Assembly: GCA_026397575.1 (NCBI GenBank)
Contig: JAPLUP010000224.1
Location: 1-15,019 of the forward strand
Source: Candidatus Zixiibacteriota bacterium
Lineage (GTDB): Bacteria; Zixibacteria; MSB-5A5; CAIYYT01
DNA: 15,019 nucleotides
Reading direction: 5' to 3'
The position numbers and the translations under genes are program-made. The notes under the pieces were generated by a model. That model did not search any database. It was not told the DNA's origin and worked only from the letters and a program-made list of their open reading frames with translations. Of this stretch, positions 6,188-13,390 are shown piece by piece (the first letter of the stretch is position 1; the number at the start of each line of letters is the position of its first letter).

Positions 6188-6958
6188 ATGTCCATCACCG
6201 CGAAATTGATCGAGTTGTTGAGGGCTAATGTCAGGACAGTGGCGTTAACCGGCGCCGGAGTTTCGGCGGAATCGGGCGTTCCCACCTTCCGGGGTAACGA
6301 CGGGCTATGGAGCAAATTCGACCCTACCGAGCTGGCTTCCAAGAATGCCTTTATGCGCAATCCCAAGCTCGTTTGGGAATGGTATCTTTACCGCCGCGAC
6401 GTGATCGGCAAGGCGGAACCGAATATGGGACACGAGACGCTGGCGAAAATGGAGCAGCATCTGAGCGCTTTTACACTGGTAACTCAAAACGTCGACAACC
6501 TGCACCGACGCGCCGGATCTCAGAATGTGATCGAATTGCACGGCAACATTCAGCGGAACAAGTGCAGGCAATGTGCCTCGCCAATGGATCAGGTTGAGAT
6601 CGATCCCGACAACATTCCGCGCTGTTCCTGCGGTGGACAGATCAGACCCGACGTTGTCTGGTTCGGTGAGTTTCTCCCCGAGGAGGCTCTGATAACTGCG
6701 ATCAAAATGGCCGAAAAATCGGCACTATTTCTATCTATTGGCACGTCGGCATTAGTCTATCCGGCGGCGGACTTACCGTTAATCGCCAAGAACAATGGCG
6801 CTTACCTGGTGGAGATCAATCCCGAACCGACCGCCCTAACGCCTTATGCTGATGAAGTATTCCGCGGGAAGTCGGGTGAGATTCTGCCGATAATCTGGCA
6901 GGCGGCAACGGAGCAGGCATCTTCCGCGAAAGCTTTCCTGCGAACGAATGAAGCATGA
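6188..6958 (+). CDS. cobB: Sirtuin, NAD-dependent protein deacylase (CobB, class III type)
   Basis: This 256-aa Sir2-family enzyme removes acyl groups from lysine using NAD+, releasing nicotinamide and O-acyl-ADP-ribose. The NAD site is GAGVSAESGVPTFRG (22-36), then TQNVDNLH (99-106, with N101 and D103) and catalytic His118 in IELHGN. A zinc ribbon has Cys126, Cys129, Cys146 and Cys148. RPDVVWFGE and SIGTSALVYPAA complete the fold. Tyr66 and Arg69 form the YxxR pair that in SIRT5-like and E. coli CobB enzymes binds the carboxylate of succinyl- or malonyl-lysine, so desuccinylase activity is likely as well as deacetylation. It is the first gene of the run, with no ribosome site but an ideal promoter just before the ATG. 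Its stop overlaps the next gene's first ATG by 11 nt. Confidence 0.95.
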   Translation: MSITAKLIELLRANVRTVALTGAGVSAESGVPTFRGNDGLWSKFDPTELASKNAFMRNPKLVWEWYLYRRDVIGKAEPNMGHETLAKMEQHLSAFTLVTQNVDNLHRRAGSQNVIELHGNIQRNKCRQCASPMDQVEIDPDNIPRCSCGGQIRPDVVWFGEFLPEEALITAIKMAEKSALFLSIGTSALVYPAADLPLIAKNNGAYLVEINPEPTALTPYADEVFRGKSGEILPIIWQAATEQASSAKAFLRTNEA

Positions 6959-9137
6959 GATGAAAGAGTTGCTTAACACAAATCGACAATCGAGCGAAGC
7001 GAATAGCTGCGGCAGCGGCAGTGATCGCAGGTCCCGGCAATTGGCGCTGTCGGTACTGGTTACGCTCGTCTTGTTGTTGAGTTCCGGTTGTGTCTACTTC
7101 AACTCCTTCTATCACGCGCGTACGTGGTTCAAACAGGCAGAGAATACCCGGCAGAAGGATAATCGCGACGCTGCTGCCGGCGGCGAAATCAAACTCTATC
7201 AGGATGCGCTTAAGAAATGTTCGAAAGTGATCAGTGAGCACCCCGGCTCCAGTTATATGGATGATGCTCTGTTCATGATCGGCAAGTCGTTCTACTATCT
7301 TGGTGATTTTCCGAAGGCGGAGCGCAAATTCCGCGAGTTGTTGGCGTCGTTCCCCAAGTCCAAGTATGCGGACGAATCGCGCTTTTTCCTCGGCAAAACG
7401 CGCTTCCATCTGGAGAATTACGTTCTCGCTATGGAAGTGTTCAAGGAGTACGTTGATAAGGCCAAGGGCAACCCTTATCGCGCCGAGGCGATCTTCTTGA
7501 CGGGCGAGACGGCACTGCTGGAGAATGACTCAGCGGGTGCAGTCGAGCAATACCAGAAGTTCGTAAAAGAGTACAAGAACAATCCAAAGGCACAGGAAGT
7601 CCAGTTCAAGATCGGCCATATTCAATTTGAGCGCCAGCAGTTTGGCAAAGCTGCGAAATCGTTTGCCGCAGCCGAGGCGCTGACCCAAGTTGACAACGTC
7701 CGTTTTCAGGCTCGATATCAAAAGGGACGCTCGCTTTTCCTGATCGACAGCGTGAAGGCCGGATTGGCGGTTTTCGAGAAACTCGCAAACGACAACAAAG
7801 ACTCAGTTTTTCAGTCTGATATTCTGCTGCGGATCGCGGAGGGCAACTACCTGGCCGGCAATGAGCGCGAGGCGATTCTGCTATATGATGACGTCATGAC
7901 CCGCTACCCCAAATGGGTGCAGGCTGCCGAGGCATACTACTGCGTGGGCGCGATTGTGCAGAACGACTGGAGTGACTTGGGACTCGCCAAAAGCATGTTT
8001 GATCAGGCCGCCAAGACTCCCTCCGCCGGCAAGTGGGGACAGAACGCATTGACAAAATCGGCTGACCTCACTAAAGTAGAGAAGTACCGCGCCGAGCCTT
8101 CTGATTCGGCACAGGACATCGTCGATGACAATCGTTTCTTACTGGCCGAACTCTATCGCACCACCCTCAATCAGCCCGATTCCGCGCTGAGTGAATACAA
8201 AGGTCTGGTGGAGGATTTCCCAGGGAGCGAGTTGGCACCCAGAGCGCTGATCGCGATCGGATGGCTATATGAGAACCAATACCACGATACTGCCAGCGCC
8301 AAAGAGTATTATCAGAAGATACTGGATCAGTATCCATTGTCAGACGAGTACGGACAGGCCATCGAACTGCTCGGCCTGCGCAACACGGAATCTGACTCGC
8401 TTTATGCCGACAAACTCTACGAATTGGCTGAAGAGCAATACTTTGACCGGGGCGATGCAGATTCGGCGCTGACTCTATTCCGGCGACTGATGGAGGAGTA
8501 CCCCGATTCGCGGCTCGTATCGCGGGCCGATTTCGCGATTGCCAAGATCGAACTAAGCAGGTTCGTTCCGAATACGGAGTCCGCCGACTCGACCTATGTC
8601 GACTCTACCATGATTCTGCTGTTCAAGGGACTGGCGTTGAAATATCCCAATACGCCGATTGGTGTGGAGGCGGCACAGTTGGCGGGCGGTCCGGGGACGC
8701 CGAAAACCGTAGTCGCACCGACTGATCAGAGCAAGCCCAAAACAGACAGTACGACTGTGCTAGACACTACGGCAGTTTTCGCGAAGGTCGACACTCTCTC
8801 GGAATCGCAGCGCGCTGAAGAGAAGCTACGGGCAGAAATCGAGGCCACACCAATGATTACGATTCAGGAGCCAGTGACCAAAGGCGAATTCGTTTATCCT
8901 CTCAGCGCCGTTGGAACAAGGCTTGAGGGCAAACTGATGCTCAAGATTAAGATCGAGTTTGACGGCAAAGTCAGCGACATCAATTTCCTGAAAGGATTAG
9001 GGAATGCCGATATTGATCGCGAGGTCAAAAAGGCTTTGCTGGAGACCTACTTCAGCCCGATCCAGTTTGACCCGTCGAAGTTCCCTGGTTGGTTTATCTA
9101 CTACTATGACGTCAAACTGCCGGAGGCTTACAGATAG
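6948..9137 (+). CDS. TPR-repeat lipoprotein with a C-terminal TonB-like domain
   Basis: The protein is 729 aa. A charged N-terminus precedes a hydrophobic segment (31-47) and a lipobox LSSGC with Cys48, so a lipid-anchored envelope protein is predicted. The mature end, CVYFNSFYHARTWFKQAE, is typical of TPR lipoproteins in FCB-group genomes. Many TPR-like helical pairs fill about residues 60-590, of the BamD/YbgF kind (e.g. ALFMIGKSFYYLGDFPKAER, FPKSKYADESRFFLGKTRF). A Thr/Ser/Asp-rich linker (about 595-640) leads to a C-terminal TonB-type domain with VGTRLEGKLMLKIKIEFDGK and a YYYDVKLPEAYR end. TonB domains usually sit on inner-membrane proteins, so joining one to a lipoprotein is unusual. 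The ATG at 6948 lies inside cobB; ATG 6960 is an alternative that keeps the lipobox. GGAGG near its 3' end serves the next gene. Exact function unknown; envelope assembly or protein complex scaffolding is plausible. Confidence 0.85.
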   Translation: MKHEMKELLNTNRQSSEANSCGSGSDRRSRQLALSVLVTLVLLLSSGCVYFNSFYHARTWFKQAENTRQKDNRDAAAGGEIKLYQDALKKCSKVISEHPGSSYMDDALFMIGKSFYYLGDFPKAERKFRELLASFPKSKYADESRFFLGKTRFHLENYVLAMEVFKEYVDKAKGNPYRAEAIFLTGETALLENDSAGAVEQYQKFVKEYKNNPKAQEVQFKIGHIQFERQQFGKAAKSFAAAEALTQVDNVRFQARYQKGRSLFLIDSVKAGLAVFEKLANDNKDSVFQSDILLRIAEGNYLAGNEREAILLYDDVMTRYPKWVQAAEAYYCVGAIVQNDWSDLGLAKSMFDQAAKTPSAGKWGQNALTKSADLTKVEKYRAEPSDSAQDIVDDNRFLLAELYRTTLNQPDSALSEYKGLVEDFPGSELAPRALIAIGWLYENQYHDTASAKEYYQKILDQYPLSDEYGQAIELLGLRNTESDSLYADKLYELAEEQYFDRGDADSALTLFRRLMEEYPDSRLVSRADFAIAKIELSRFVPNTESADSTYVDSTMILLFKGLALKYPNTPIGVEAAQLAGGPGTPKTVVAPTDQSKPKTDSTTVLDTTAVFAKVDTLSESQRAEEKLRAEIEATPMITIQEPVTKGEFVYPLSAVGTRLEGKLMLKIKIEFDGKVSDINFLKGLGNADIDREVKKALLETYFSPIQFDPSKFPGWFIYYYDVKLPEAYR
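9122..9126 (+). promoter_or_regulatory. Shine-Dalgarno GGAGG pointing to an ATA start for pyrK
   Basis: A perfect GGAGG lies in the last codons of the TPR gene, 7 nt before ATA (9134-9136). No ATG, GTG, TTG or CTG occurs in the pyrK frame between the stop at 9107 and TTG 9218, and that TTG has no purine-rich site before it. Confidence 0.65.
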
Positions 9138-9940
9138 ACAAGCGCAACATCTTCCATAGCTGCAAAGTAATCGGCAATAGTGCTCTTGGTTCGGGGATTT
9201 TTCTCCTCGCAATCAACTTGCCATTGGAACGCTTTCCGATTCCGGGGACCTTTCTCCACATCAAGCCGAATACCACTGGCACTGATCCGCTGCTGCGTCG
9301 GGCGTTTTCTATCTTCGACTATGACGAGGCAACCGGAGTTGTGGACATCCTCTACAAGGTCGCCGGTCGCGGCACCGAGGTCCTTTCGCGGGTACGGCCG
9401 GGCGAGACACTCGATGTTTTGGGTCCGCTTGGTACTGGTTTTGATTTACCTCTGACGATCGACCATTTGGTGCTGATTGCAGGGGGTGTCGGAATACCTC
9501 CGGTGTATCTACTGGCCAAGTCACATTTACGTCAAGGATTTGACGGTAAGAGGATCAGCTATTTTTGCGGCCTGACTATGGCTGCGGAAAAACCGATGGC
9601 GGATCGCGTGGAGAAACTGCCCATCAATCTGCAATTCGCGACTGATGATGGCTCGTTTGGATTCAAGGGTTTCGTAAGTGAGCTACTGCGGGCTCGACTT
9701 GATGATGGTTCGCTCGGAACCAACCCGGTCATCTGCGCTTGCGGGCCGGACGGAATGCTCAAGGCTGTACAGACAATCGCCCGGGCATATGGTACGAAGT
9801 GCTATCTTTCATTGGAATCAATCATGCCATGCGGCGTCGGTACCTGCCTGGGCTGCGTAGTCAAGAAAGATGGCGAAGAGAAATACGTGCGCGTCTGCCG
9901 TGAAGGTCCAGTCTTTGAAGCGACCGAGGTGGAGCTTTGA
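9134..9940 (+). CDS. pyrK: Dihydroorotate dehydrogenase B, electron-transfer subunit PyrK (likely ATA start)
   Basis: This subunit passes electrons from PyrD's FMN through a [2Fe-2S] cluster and FAD to NAD+. The product is 268 aa if translation begins at ATA 9134. The FAD-binding barrel has RRAFSI, the NAD/FAD region has LIAGGVGIPPVYLLAK and CACGPDGML, and the cluster ligands are Cys233, Cys238, Cys241 and Cys255 (C-x4-C-x2-C-x13-C). From the first conventional start (TTG 9218) it would be only 240 aa and lose the first barrel strands. The codons before it read FHSCKVIGNSALGSGIFLLA, which looks like a normal PyrK N-terminus. ATA preceded by GGAGG therefore best explains the gene. The ATA overlaps the TPR stop (ATAG). 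It overlaps pyrD by 4 nt (TTGA), as expected for subunits of one complex. The function is certain; the start codon is inferred. Confidence 0.93.
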   Translation: MDKRNIFHSCKVIGNSALGSGIFLLAINLPLERFPIPGTFLHIKPNTTGTDPLLRRAFSIFDYDEATGVVDILYKVAGRGTEVLSRVRPGETLDVLGPLGTGFDLPLTIDHLVLIAGGVGIPPVYLLAKSHLRQGFDGKRISYFCGLTMAAEKPMADRVEKLPINLQFATDDGSFGFKGFVSELLRARLDDGSLGTNPVICACGPDGMLKAVQTIARAYGTKCYLSLESIMPCGVGTCLGCVVKKDGEEKYVRVCREGPVFEATEVEL

Positions 9941-10857
9941 CGGCGCCGAGTCTCAACGTGACTATCGGCGGTGTCGAGTTCAAGAATCCGATTCTGACGG
10001 CATCCGGCACTTTCGGCTACGGCGAGGAATTCGACGAGTATATCGACTTGTCGCGGCTGGGCGGCATCGTCACCAAGTCCATCACTCGCCACGAACGCAA
10101 AGGGCATCCGCCGCCGCGTACGGCCGAGACCGCTTCCGGTATGCTTAATGCCATCGGTCTGGCCAATGTCGGCGTTGATGCCTATGTCCGCGACAAACTA
10201 CCATTCTTGCGCAATCTTGGCACGCGCATCGTGGTTAATGTCGCGGGATTCGACACCGATGAGTACCTCTATGTTATCGACAAGCTTAACGGTCACGATG
10301 AAATCGACATGATCGAATTGAATATCTCCTGCCCCAACGTCAAGGGGGACGGCATGGAGTTTTCGTCGAATCCTCAGATTGCCTACGATATCGTCAAGAA
10401 AGTGAAGGGGATTTGCGGATTCCCACTGATGCCCAAGCTTTCCCCGAATGTCGCCGACATCAAGCCAATCGCCAAGGCCTGTGAAGAAGCCGGTGCCGAT
10501 GCTCTGGCATTGATCAACACGCTTTACGGCATGGCGATCGATCCCTTCAATTGGAGAATCAAACTGACAAATATCACCGGCGGCCTGTCGGGTCCTGCTA
10601 TCAAGCCGGTCGCTATCGCAGCAGTCTGGAAGACAGCAAGTGTAGTCAAGATTCCGATAGTCGGCATCGGTGGAATCATGGACTATCGTGATGTGATCGA
10701 ATTCATGTTGGCCGGCGCCACCGCAGTGCAATTTGGCACGGCAAACTTTGTTCAGCCCGATTGCACGATTCGGGCCATAGATGATCTAACGGACTACCTC
10801 GGGAGCCGTAATATACAGGATGTTAACGATCTGATCGGAAAGGCAAAGAAGACGTGA
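9937..10857 (+). CDS. pyrD: Dihydroorotate dehydrogenase B, catalytic subunit
   Basis: The enzyme oxidises dihydroorotate to orotate at FMN, the fourth step of pyrimidine synthesis, in the cytoplasm. It is 306 aa, normal for class 1B (PyrDB) enzymes, and the adjacent pyrK confirms the NAD-linked class 1B type. Visible features are NPILTASGTFGYGEEF (17-32), the substrate and FMN region with Lys47 and NAIGLANVG, the catalytic Cys132 in NISCPNVK, the KLSPNV strand, and the phosphate-binding IPIVGIGGI plus GATAVQFGT. Class 2 enzymes carry Ser instead of Cys132. The start is TTG 9937, overlapping the pyrK stop as TTGA, with a purine-rich GGTGGAG just upstream. It overlaps pyrF by 4 nt. Confidence 0.97.
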   Translation: MTAPSLNVTIGGVEFKNPILTASGTFGYGEEFDEYIDLSRLGGIVTKSITRHERKGHPPPRTAETASGMLNAIGLANVGVDAYVRDKLPFLRNLGTRIVVNVAGFDTDEYLYVIDKLNGHDEIDMIELNISCPNVKGDGMEFSSNPQIAYDIVKKVKGICGFPLMPKLSPNVADIKPIAKACEEAGADALALINTLYGMAIDPFNWRIKLTNITGGLSGPAIKPVAIAAVWKTASVVKIPIVGIGGIMDYRDVIEFMLAGATAVQFGTANFVQPDCTIRAIDDLTDYLGSRNIQDVNDLIGKAKKT

Positions 10858-11660
10858 ACCCGTTTATTGATAAACTGACCAAGGCACAAAAGAAGAACAA
10901 CAGCTTAATCTGTGTGGGACTCGATTCAGACATCGATGTTCTCCCCGAGCACTTGCAGGACTCGGGCGATTCGGTTTTCGAGTTCAACAAGGCCATTATC
11001 GATGCCACTTGCAACGGCTGCTGTGCTTACAAGCCAAACCTCGCGTTTTACGAGTCACTCGGTCCGCGTGGTCTGGAGACACTCAAAAAGACGATCATGC
11101 ACATTCCTCCGGATATACCGGTCATTCTCGATGCCAAACGAGGTGATATCGGCAACACAGCTCAGAAATACGCTGAAGCGATTTTTGACGATCTTGAAGG
11201 GGATGCCGTGACAGTGTCGCCATACATGGGCTATGACTCCATCGAACCATTCTTGAAGTACAAAGACAGCTTTGTCTTTGTGTTGGCAGTCACTTCCAAT
11301 CGGGGCGCTCAGGATTTCCAGTATCTTAACTGCGACGGCAAACCGCTCTACATGCACGTTGTCGAAAAAGTCTCGTCCTGGAATACCGACGGCAATCTTG
11401 GACTCGTGGTTGGAGCATCGCAACCGGAGCAAATCCGCGAAATTCGCATTAAAGCACCCCAATTGCCGTTTCTGATTCCCGGCGTCGGCGCACAAGGTGG
11501 TGATTTGTCCAAGGCGGTTGAATTCGGCACATTGCTGGACGGCATTGTTGTTATCAACGTTGCCCGAGGGGTCATTTTCGCTTCGAAAGGTAAAGACTTT
11601 GCCGCTGCCGCTGCCGAGGCGCTGCAAGCATTCAATTTCCGGATCAGCCAGATGCGGTAG
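10854..11660 (+). CDS. pyrF: Orotidine 5'-phosphate decarboxylase, subfamily 2
   Basis: The enzyme decarboxylates OMP to UMP, the last step of the pathway. The protein is 268 aa, the length of the longer subfamily 2 (as opposed to about 230 aa in E. coli-type PyrF). The catalytic array DAKRGD is at residues 93-98 (Asp93, Lys95, Asp98), preceded by CVGLDSD near the N-terminus and YKPNLAFYES. Near the C-terminus, PFLIPGVGAQGGD and INVARGVIFAS form the phosphate-binding loop. It starts with GTG 10854, overlapping the pyrD stop as GTGA. It is the last gene of the run from cobB; no clear intrinsic terminator follows. Confidence 0.97.
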   Translation: MNPFIDKLTKAQKKNNSLICVGLDSDIDVLPEHLQDSGDSVFEFNKAIIDATCNGCCAYKPNLAFYESLGPRGLETLKKTIMHIPPDIPVILDAKRGDIGNTAQKYAEAIFDDLEGDAVTVSPYMGYDSIEPFLKYKDSFVFVLAVTSNRGAQDFQYLNCDGKPLYMHVVEKVSSWNTDGNLGLVVGASQPEQIREIRIKAPQLPFLIPGVGAQGGDLSKAVEFGTLLDGIVVINVARGVIFASKGKDFAAAAAEALQAFNFRISQMR

Positions 11661-11662
11661 AC

Positions 11663-11785
11663 GTGGATCCGCACTTCGATTCGCAATTACAGCGACTTTG
11701 GGGTGTCGTTGGCGTAGTCTTCGACCTCTTTCCCGCGATCAAGGCCTCCAATCTCAACCCGATTGATTCGCTGCGCTACGAGTAA
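11663..11785 (+). pseudogene. Decayed C-terminal fragment of a MacB/FtsX-type ABC permease
   Basis: The gap between pyrF and pyrE is not empty. One frame ending at TAA 11783-11785 reads LFPAIKASNLNPIDSLRYE, which closely matches the conserved end of MacB-type permeases (from family knowledge: GLYPAxxAAxLxPIEALRYE). The canonical Gly before the LYPA-like segment is Asp here. Upstream, about 20 more codons in this frame (from GTG 11663) are hydrophilic and do not look like a membrane segment. The neighbouring frame gives SDFGVSLA and then a stop (11715), as if a frameshift separates older coding sequence. Everything else of the gene (about 600 codons) is absent. It is a gene scrap left after deletion and has no function as protein; it now forms the upstream region of the pyrE promoter. 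Confidence 0.65.
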
Positions 11786-11794
11786 TCGTCGCGC

Positions 11795-11823
11795 TTGACA
11801 CCTCCCGAACCGGCGGATATATT
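11795..11823 (+). promoter_or_regulatory. Consensus sigma70 promoter for pyrE
   Basis: A perfect -35 TTGACA (11795-11800), 17-nt spacer and TATATT (11818-11823) are visible. Transcription would begin near 11830, about 17 nt before the preferred GTG start and about 5 nt before the upstream ATG. The leader is too short for a pyrimidine attenuator, and no terminator-like hairpin lies between promoter and gene. Confidence 0.7.
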
Positions 11824-11836
11824 GCTCCTTCACAAT

Positions 11837-11841
11837 GGGAG
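11837..11841 (+). promoter_or_regulatory. Shine-Dalgarno GGGAG deciding the pyrE start
   Basis: GGGAG ends 5 nt before GTG 11847, an ideal spacing. The competing ATG at 11835 overlaps this very site and has no ribosome site of its own, though it could serve as a near-leaderless start. GTG 11847 is preferred. Confidence 0.6.
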
Positions 11842-11846
11842 TTAAT

Positions 11847-12401
11847 GTGTCACAAGATCTCAAAGCACTCAAATCCAGACTGCTCGAACTGGTCAATAAG
11901 CATGCCGTGGTTCACGGCGATTTTATTCTTACTTCGGGGGCGCGATCAACCTACTACATCGACGGCAAACTTCTGTCGCTGATGCCGGAAGGACTGAATG
12001 TCCTGGCACATGTCATTTTGGAGATGATCAAAGGCGACCCCGTGGATGCCATCGGCGGGCTAACCCTGGGCGCTGACCCGATCATCGGCGCGGTAACGGC
12101 GCTGTCGCATGACGCTGGCAGACCGCTTGCCGGACTAATCATTCGTAAGGAGAAATCATCGCACGGTCGTGAAAAACGGATTGAAGGACCGCTGAAGCCG
12201 GGCATGAACGTCGTCATCATTGAGGACGTCGTCACCACCGGTTCGTCGTCATTCAAAGCCATCGAAGCGCTGAAAGATGCTGACTGCAAGATCGTCAAAG
12301 TCATTGCGATCGTCGATCGGCTGGCAGGGGGTGGCGAAGCATTTGCCGCCCAAGGATACCGTTTCGAGCCGATCTTTACACTCAAAGACCTTACGCTCTG
12401 A
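11847..12401 (+). CDS. pyrE: Orotate phosphoribosyltransferase
   Basis: The enzyme joins orotate and PRPP to OMP, linking the PyrD product to PyrF. It is 184 aa from GTG 11847, or 188 aa from ATG 11835. The dimer/orotate loop is DFILTSGARSTYYIDGK. The flexible catalytic loop is RKEKSSHGREKRIEG with the usual lysines and histidine, and the PRPP-binding motif is IIEDVVTTGSS (Glu-Asp at 126-127 from the GTG start). The gene is separated from pyrKDF by a scrap of another gene and has its own promoter, so its expression need not follow theirs. The stop overlaps the next ATG by one base (TGATG), which couples it to the KARI-like gene. Confidence 0.96.
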   Translation: MSQDLKALKSRLLELVNKHAVVHGDFILTSGARSTYYIDGKLLSLMPEGLNVLAHVILEMIKGDPVDAIGGLTLGADPIIGAVTALSHDAGRPLAGLIIRKEKSSHGREKRIEGPLKPGMNVVIIEDVVTTGSSSFKAIEALKDADCKIVKVIAIVDRLAGGGEAFAAQGYRFEPIFTLKDLTL

Positions 12402-13390
12402 TGACACTGCCGCGGATTTATTTTGGCGCTGATTGTGATCCTGAGTTCATCCTAAAGAAGCAGATCACTGTCATCGGTTATGGGTCACAGGGACGAGCGT
12501 TTGCGCTCAATCTCCGCGATTCCGGTTGTAACGTTCAGGTCGCGCTGCGCGAAAACAGCGCCTCACGGCAACAGGTGCTTTCCGAGCGACTGCCCTTGCG
12601 ATCAATGGCAGCCGTCGCCAAGAGCGATATTGTCATCTTTGCGATACCGGATCACGAACAACCCGACTTCTATCGGAGTCATTTCCCGAGCGAAGATCGC
12701 GGCAACCGCGTGTTGGTTTTCCTGCATGGGCTGAATATTCACTTTGGCAACATAGTTCCCAATCCCGGATACGATGTCGTATTGCTGGCTCCCCACGGAC
12801 CCGGCAAGGACTTGCGCGACAATTACGTTCAAGGCAAAGGAATGTCGTGTTTCCTGGCTGTCGCTCAGGATGTTTCGGGTAGAGCACTCAAGGCTGGGCT
12901 GTCGCTGGCAGCAGCAATCGGCGCCGACAAAGCCGGCATTTATGAAACAACGTTCGAACAGGAGACTCTCGGTGACCTGTTTGGCGAGCAAACACTGTTG
13001 GTCGGCGGATTGGCTGGTTTGACGATGGCCGTCTTTCAAACGATGATCGAGAACGGCATTCCACCGGAGAACGCCTACTTAGAGACGGTACATCAGCTGC
13101 GTATGCTGGCGTCGATGATTGAAGAGCATGGCCCTGCCGGCATGATCGAGCATGTCTCCAAGACTGCGGCCTACGGTTCATTGGAATCCATGCAGACTCT
13201 CTTTAATCAACAGTTTGGTGACAAACTGCAAGAAATCTTCGGCGGCATCAAAGCGGGAGAGTTCAATAAGCGATTGATGGCTGATGCGGCGAAAGGCTTT
13301 CCTGTCCTGAAACAGCTTCTAAAGGCAGCACACGAAGATCAATGTCAGCTGACCGCCGCGAAGTTCTCCCGCAATAAGGACGAATCATGA
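12401..13390 (+). CDS. Divergent ketol-acid reductoisomerase (IlvC) paralogue with altered active site
   Basis: The protein is 329 aa with the class I KARI fold: NADP Rossmann motif GYGSQGRAFALNLRDSG (26-42), Arg50 with Ser53/Ser55 in the cofactor loop (NADPH-type), and the knotted helical domain. True KARI makes valine/isoleucine precursors with two Mg ions. Against the eight conserved polar residues known from the E. coli enzyme (H132, K155, E213, D217, E221, E389, E393, S414), six are kept here: His109, Glu188, Asp192, Glu196, Glu228 and Ser253. Two are changed: the Lys in APKGPG is His132 (LAPHGPG) and the metal-ligand Glu in ExxHE is Gln232 (LETVHQL). Both codons read cleanly (CAC at 12794, CAG at 13094). 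No ilvB/ilvN/leu genes are nearby; it sits between pyrE (1-nt overlap) and a GNAT (4-nt overlap). Probably a different reductase or isomerase activity; not safely called ilvC. Confidence 0.85.
   Translation: MTLPRIYFGADCDPEFILKKQITVIGYGSQGRAFALNLRDSGCNVQVALRENSASRQQVLSERLPLRSMAAVAKSDIVIFAIPDHEQPDFYRSHFPSEDRGNRVLVFLHGLNIHFGNIVPNPGYDVVLLAPHGPGKDLRDNYVQGKGMSCFLAVAQDVSGRALKAGLSLAAAIGADKAGIYETTFEQETLGDLFGEQTLLVGGLAGLTMAVFQTMIENGIPPENAYLETVHQLRMLASMIEEHGPAGMIEHVSKTAAYGSLESMQTLFNQQFGDKLQEIFGGIKAGEFNKRLMADAAKGFPVLKQLLKAAHEDQCQLTAAKFSRNKDES

Noticed and set aside
10198..10731. 177-codon minus-strand frame opposite pyrD, and similar ones opposite cobB/TPR (6816-7409) and pyrF (11055-11627)
   Set aside because: All are antisense to confidently assigned genes and show no recognisable motifs.
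11661..11834. PyrR-type attenuator or riboswitch ahead of pyrE
   Set aside because: The promoter is only about 12-24 nt from the start codons, leaving no room for a leader structure; the sequence before it reads as a permease gene relic.
11835..11837. ATG 11835 as the pyrE start
   Set aside because: Not excluded, but it lies on top of the GGGAG that is ideally spaced for GTG 11847 and has no ribosome site of its own.
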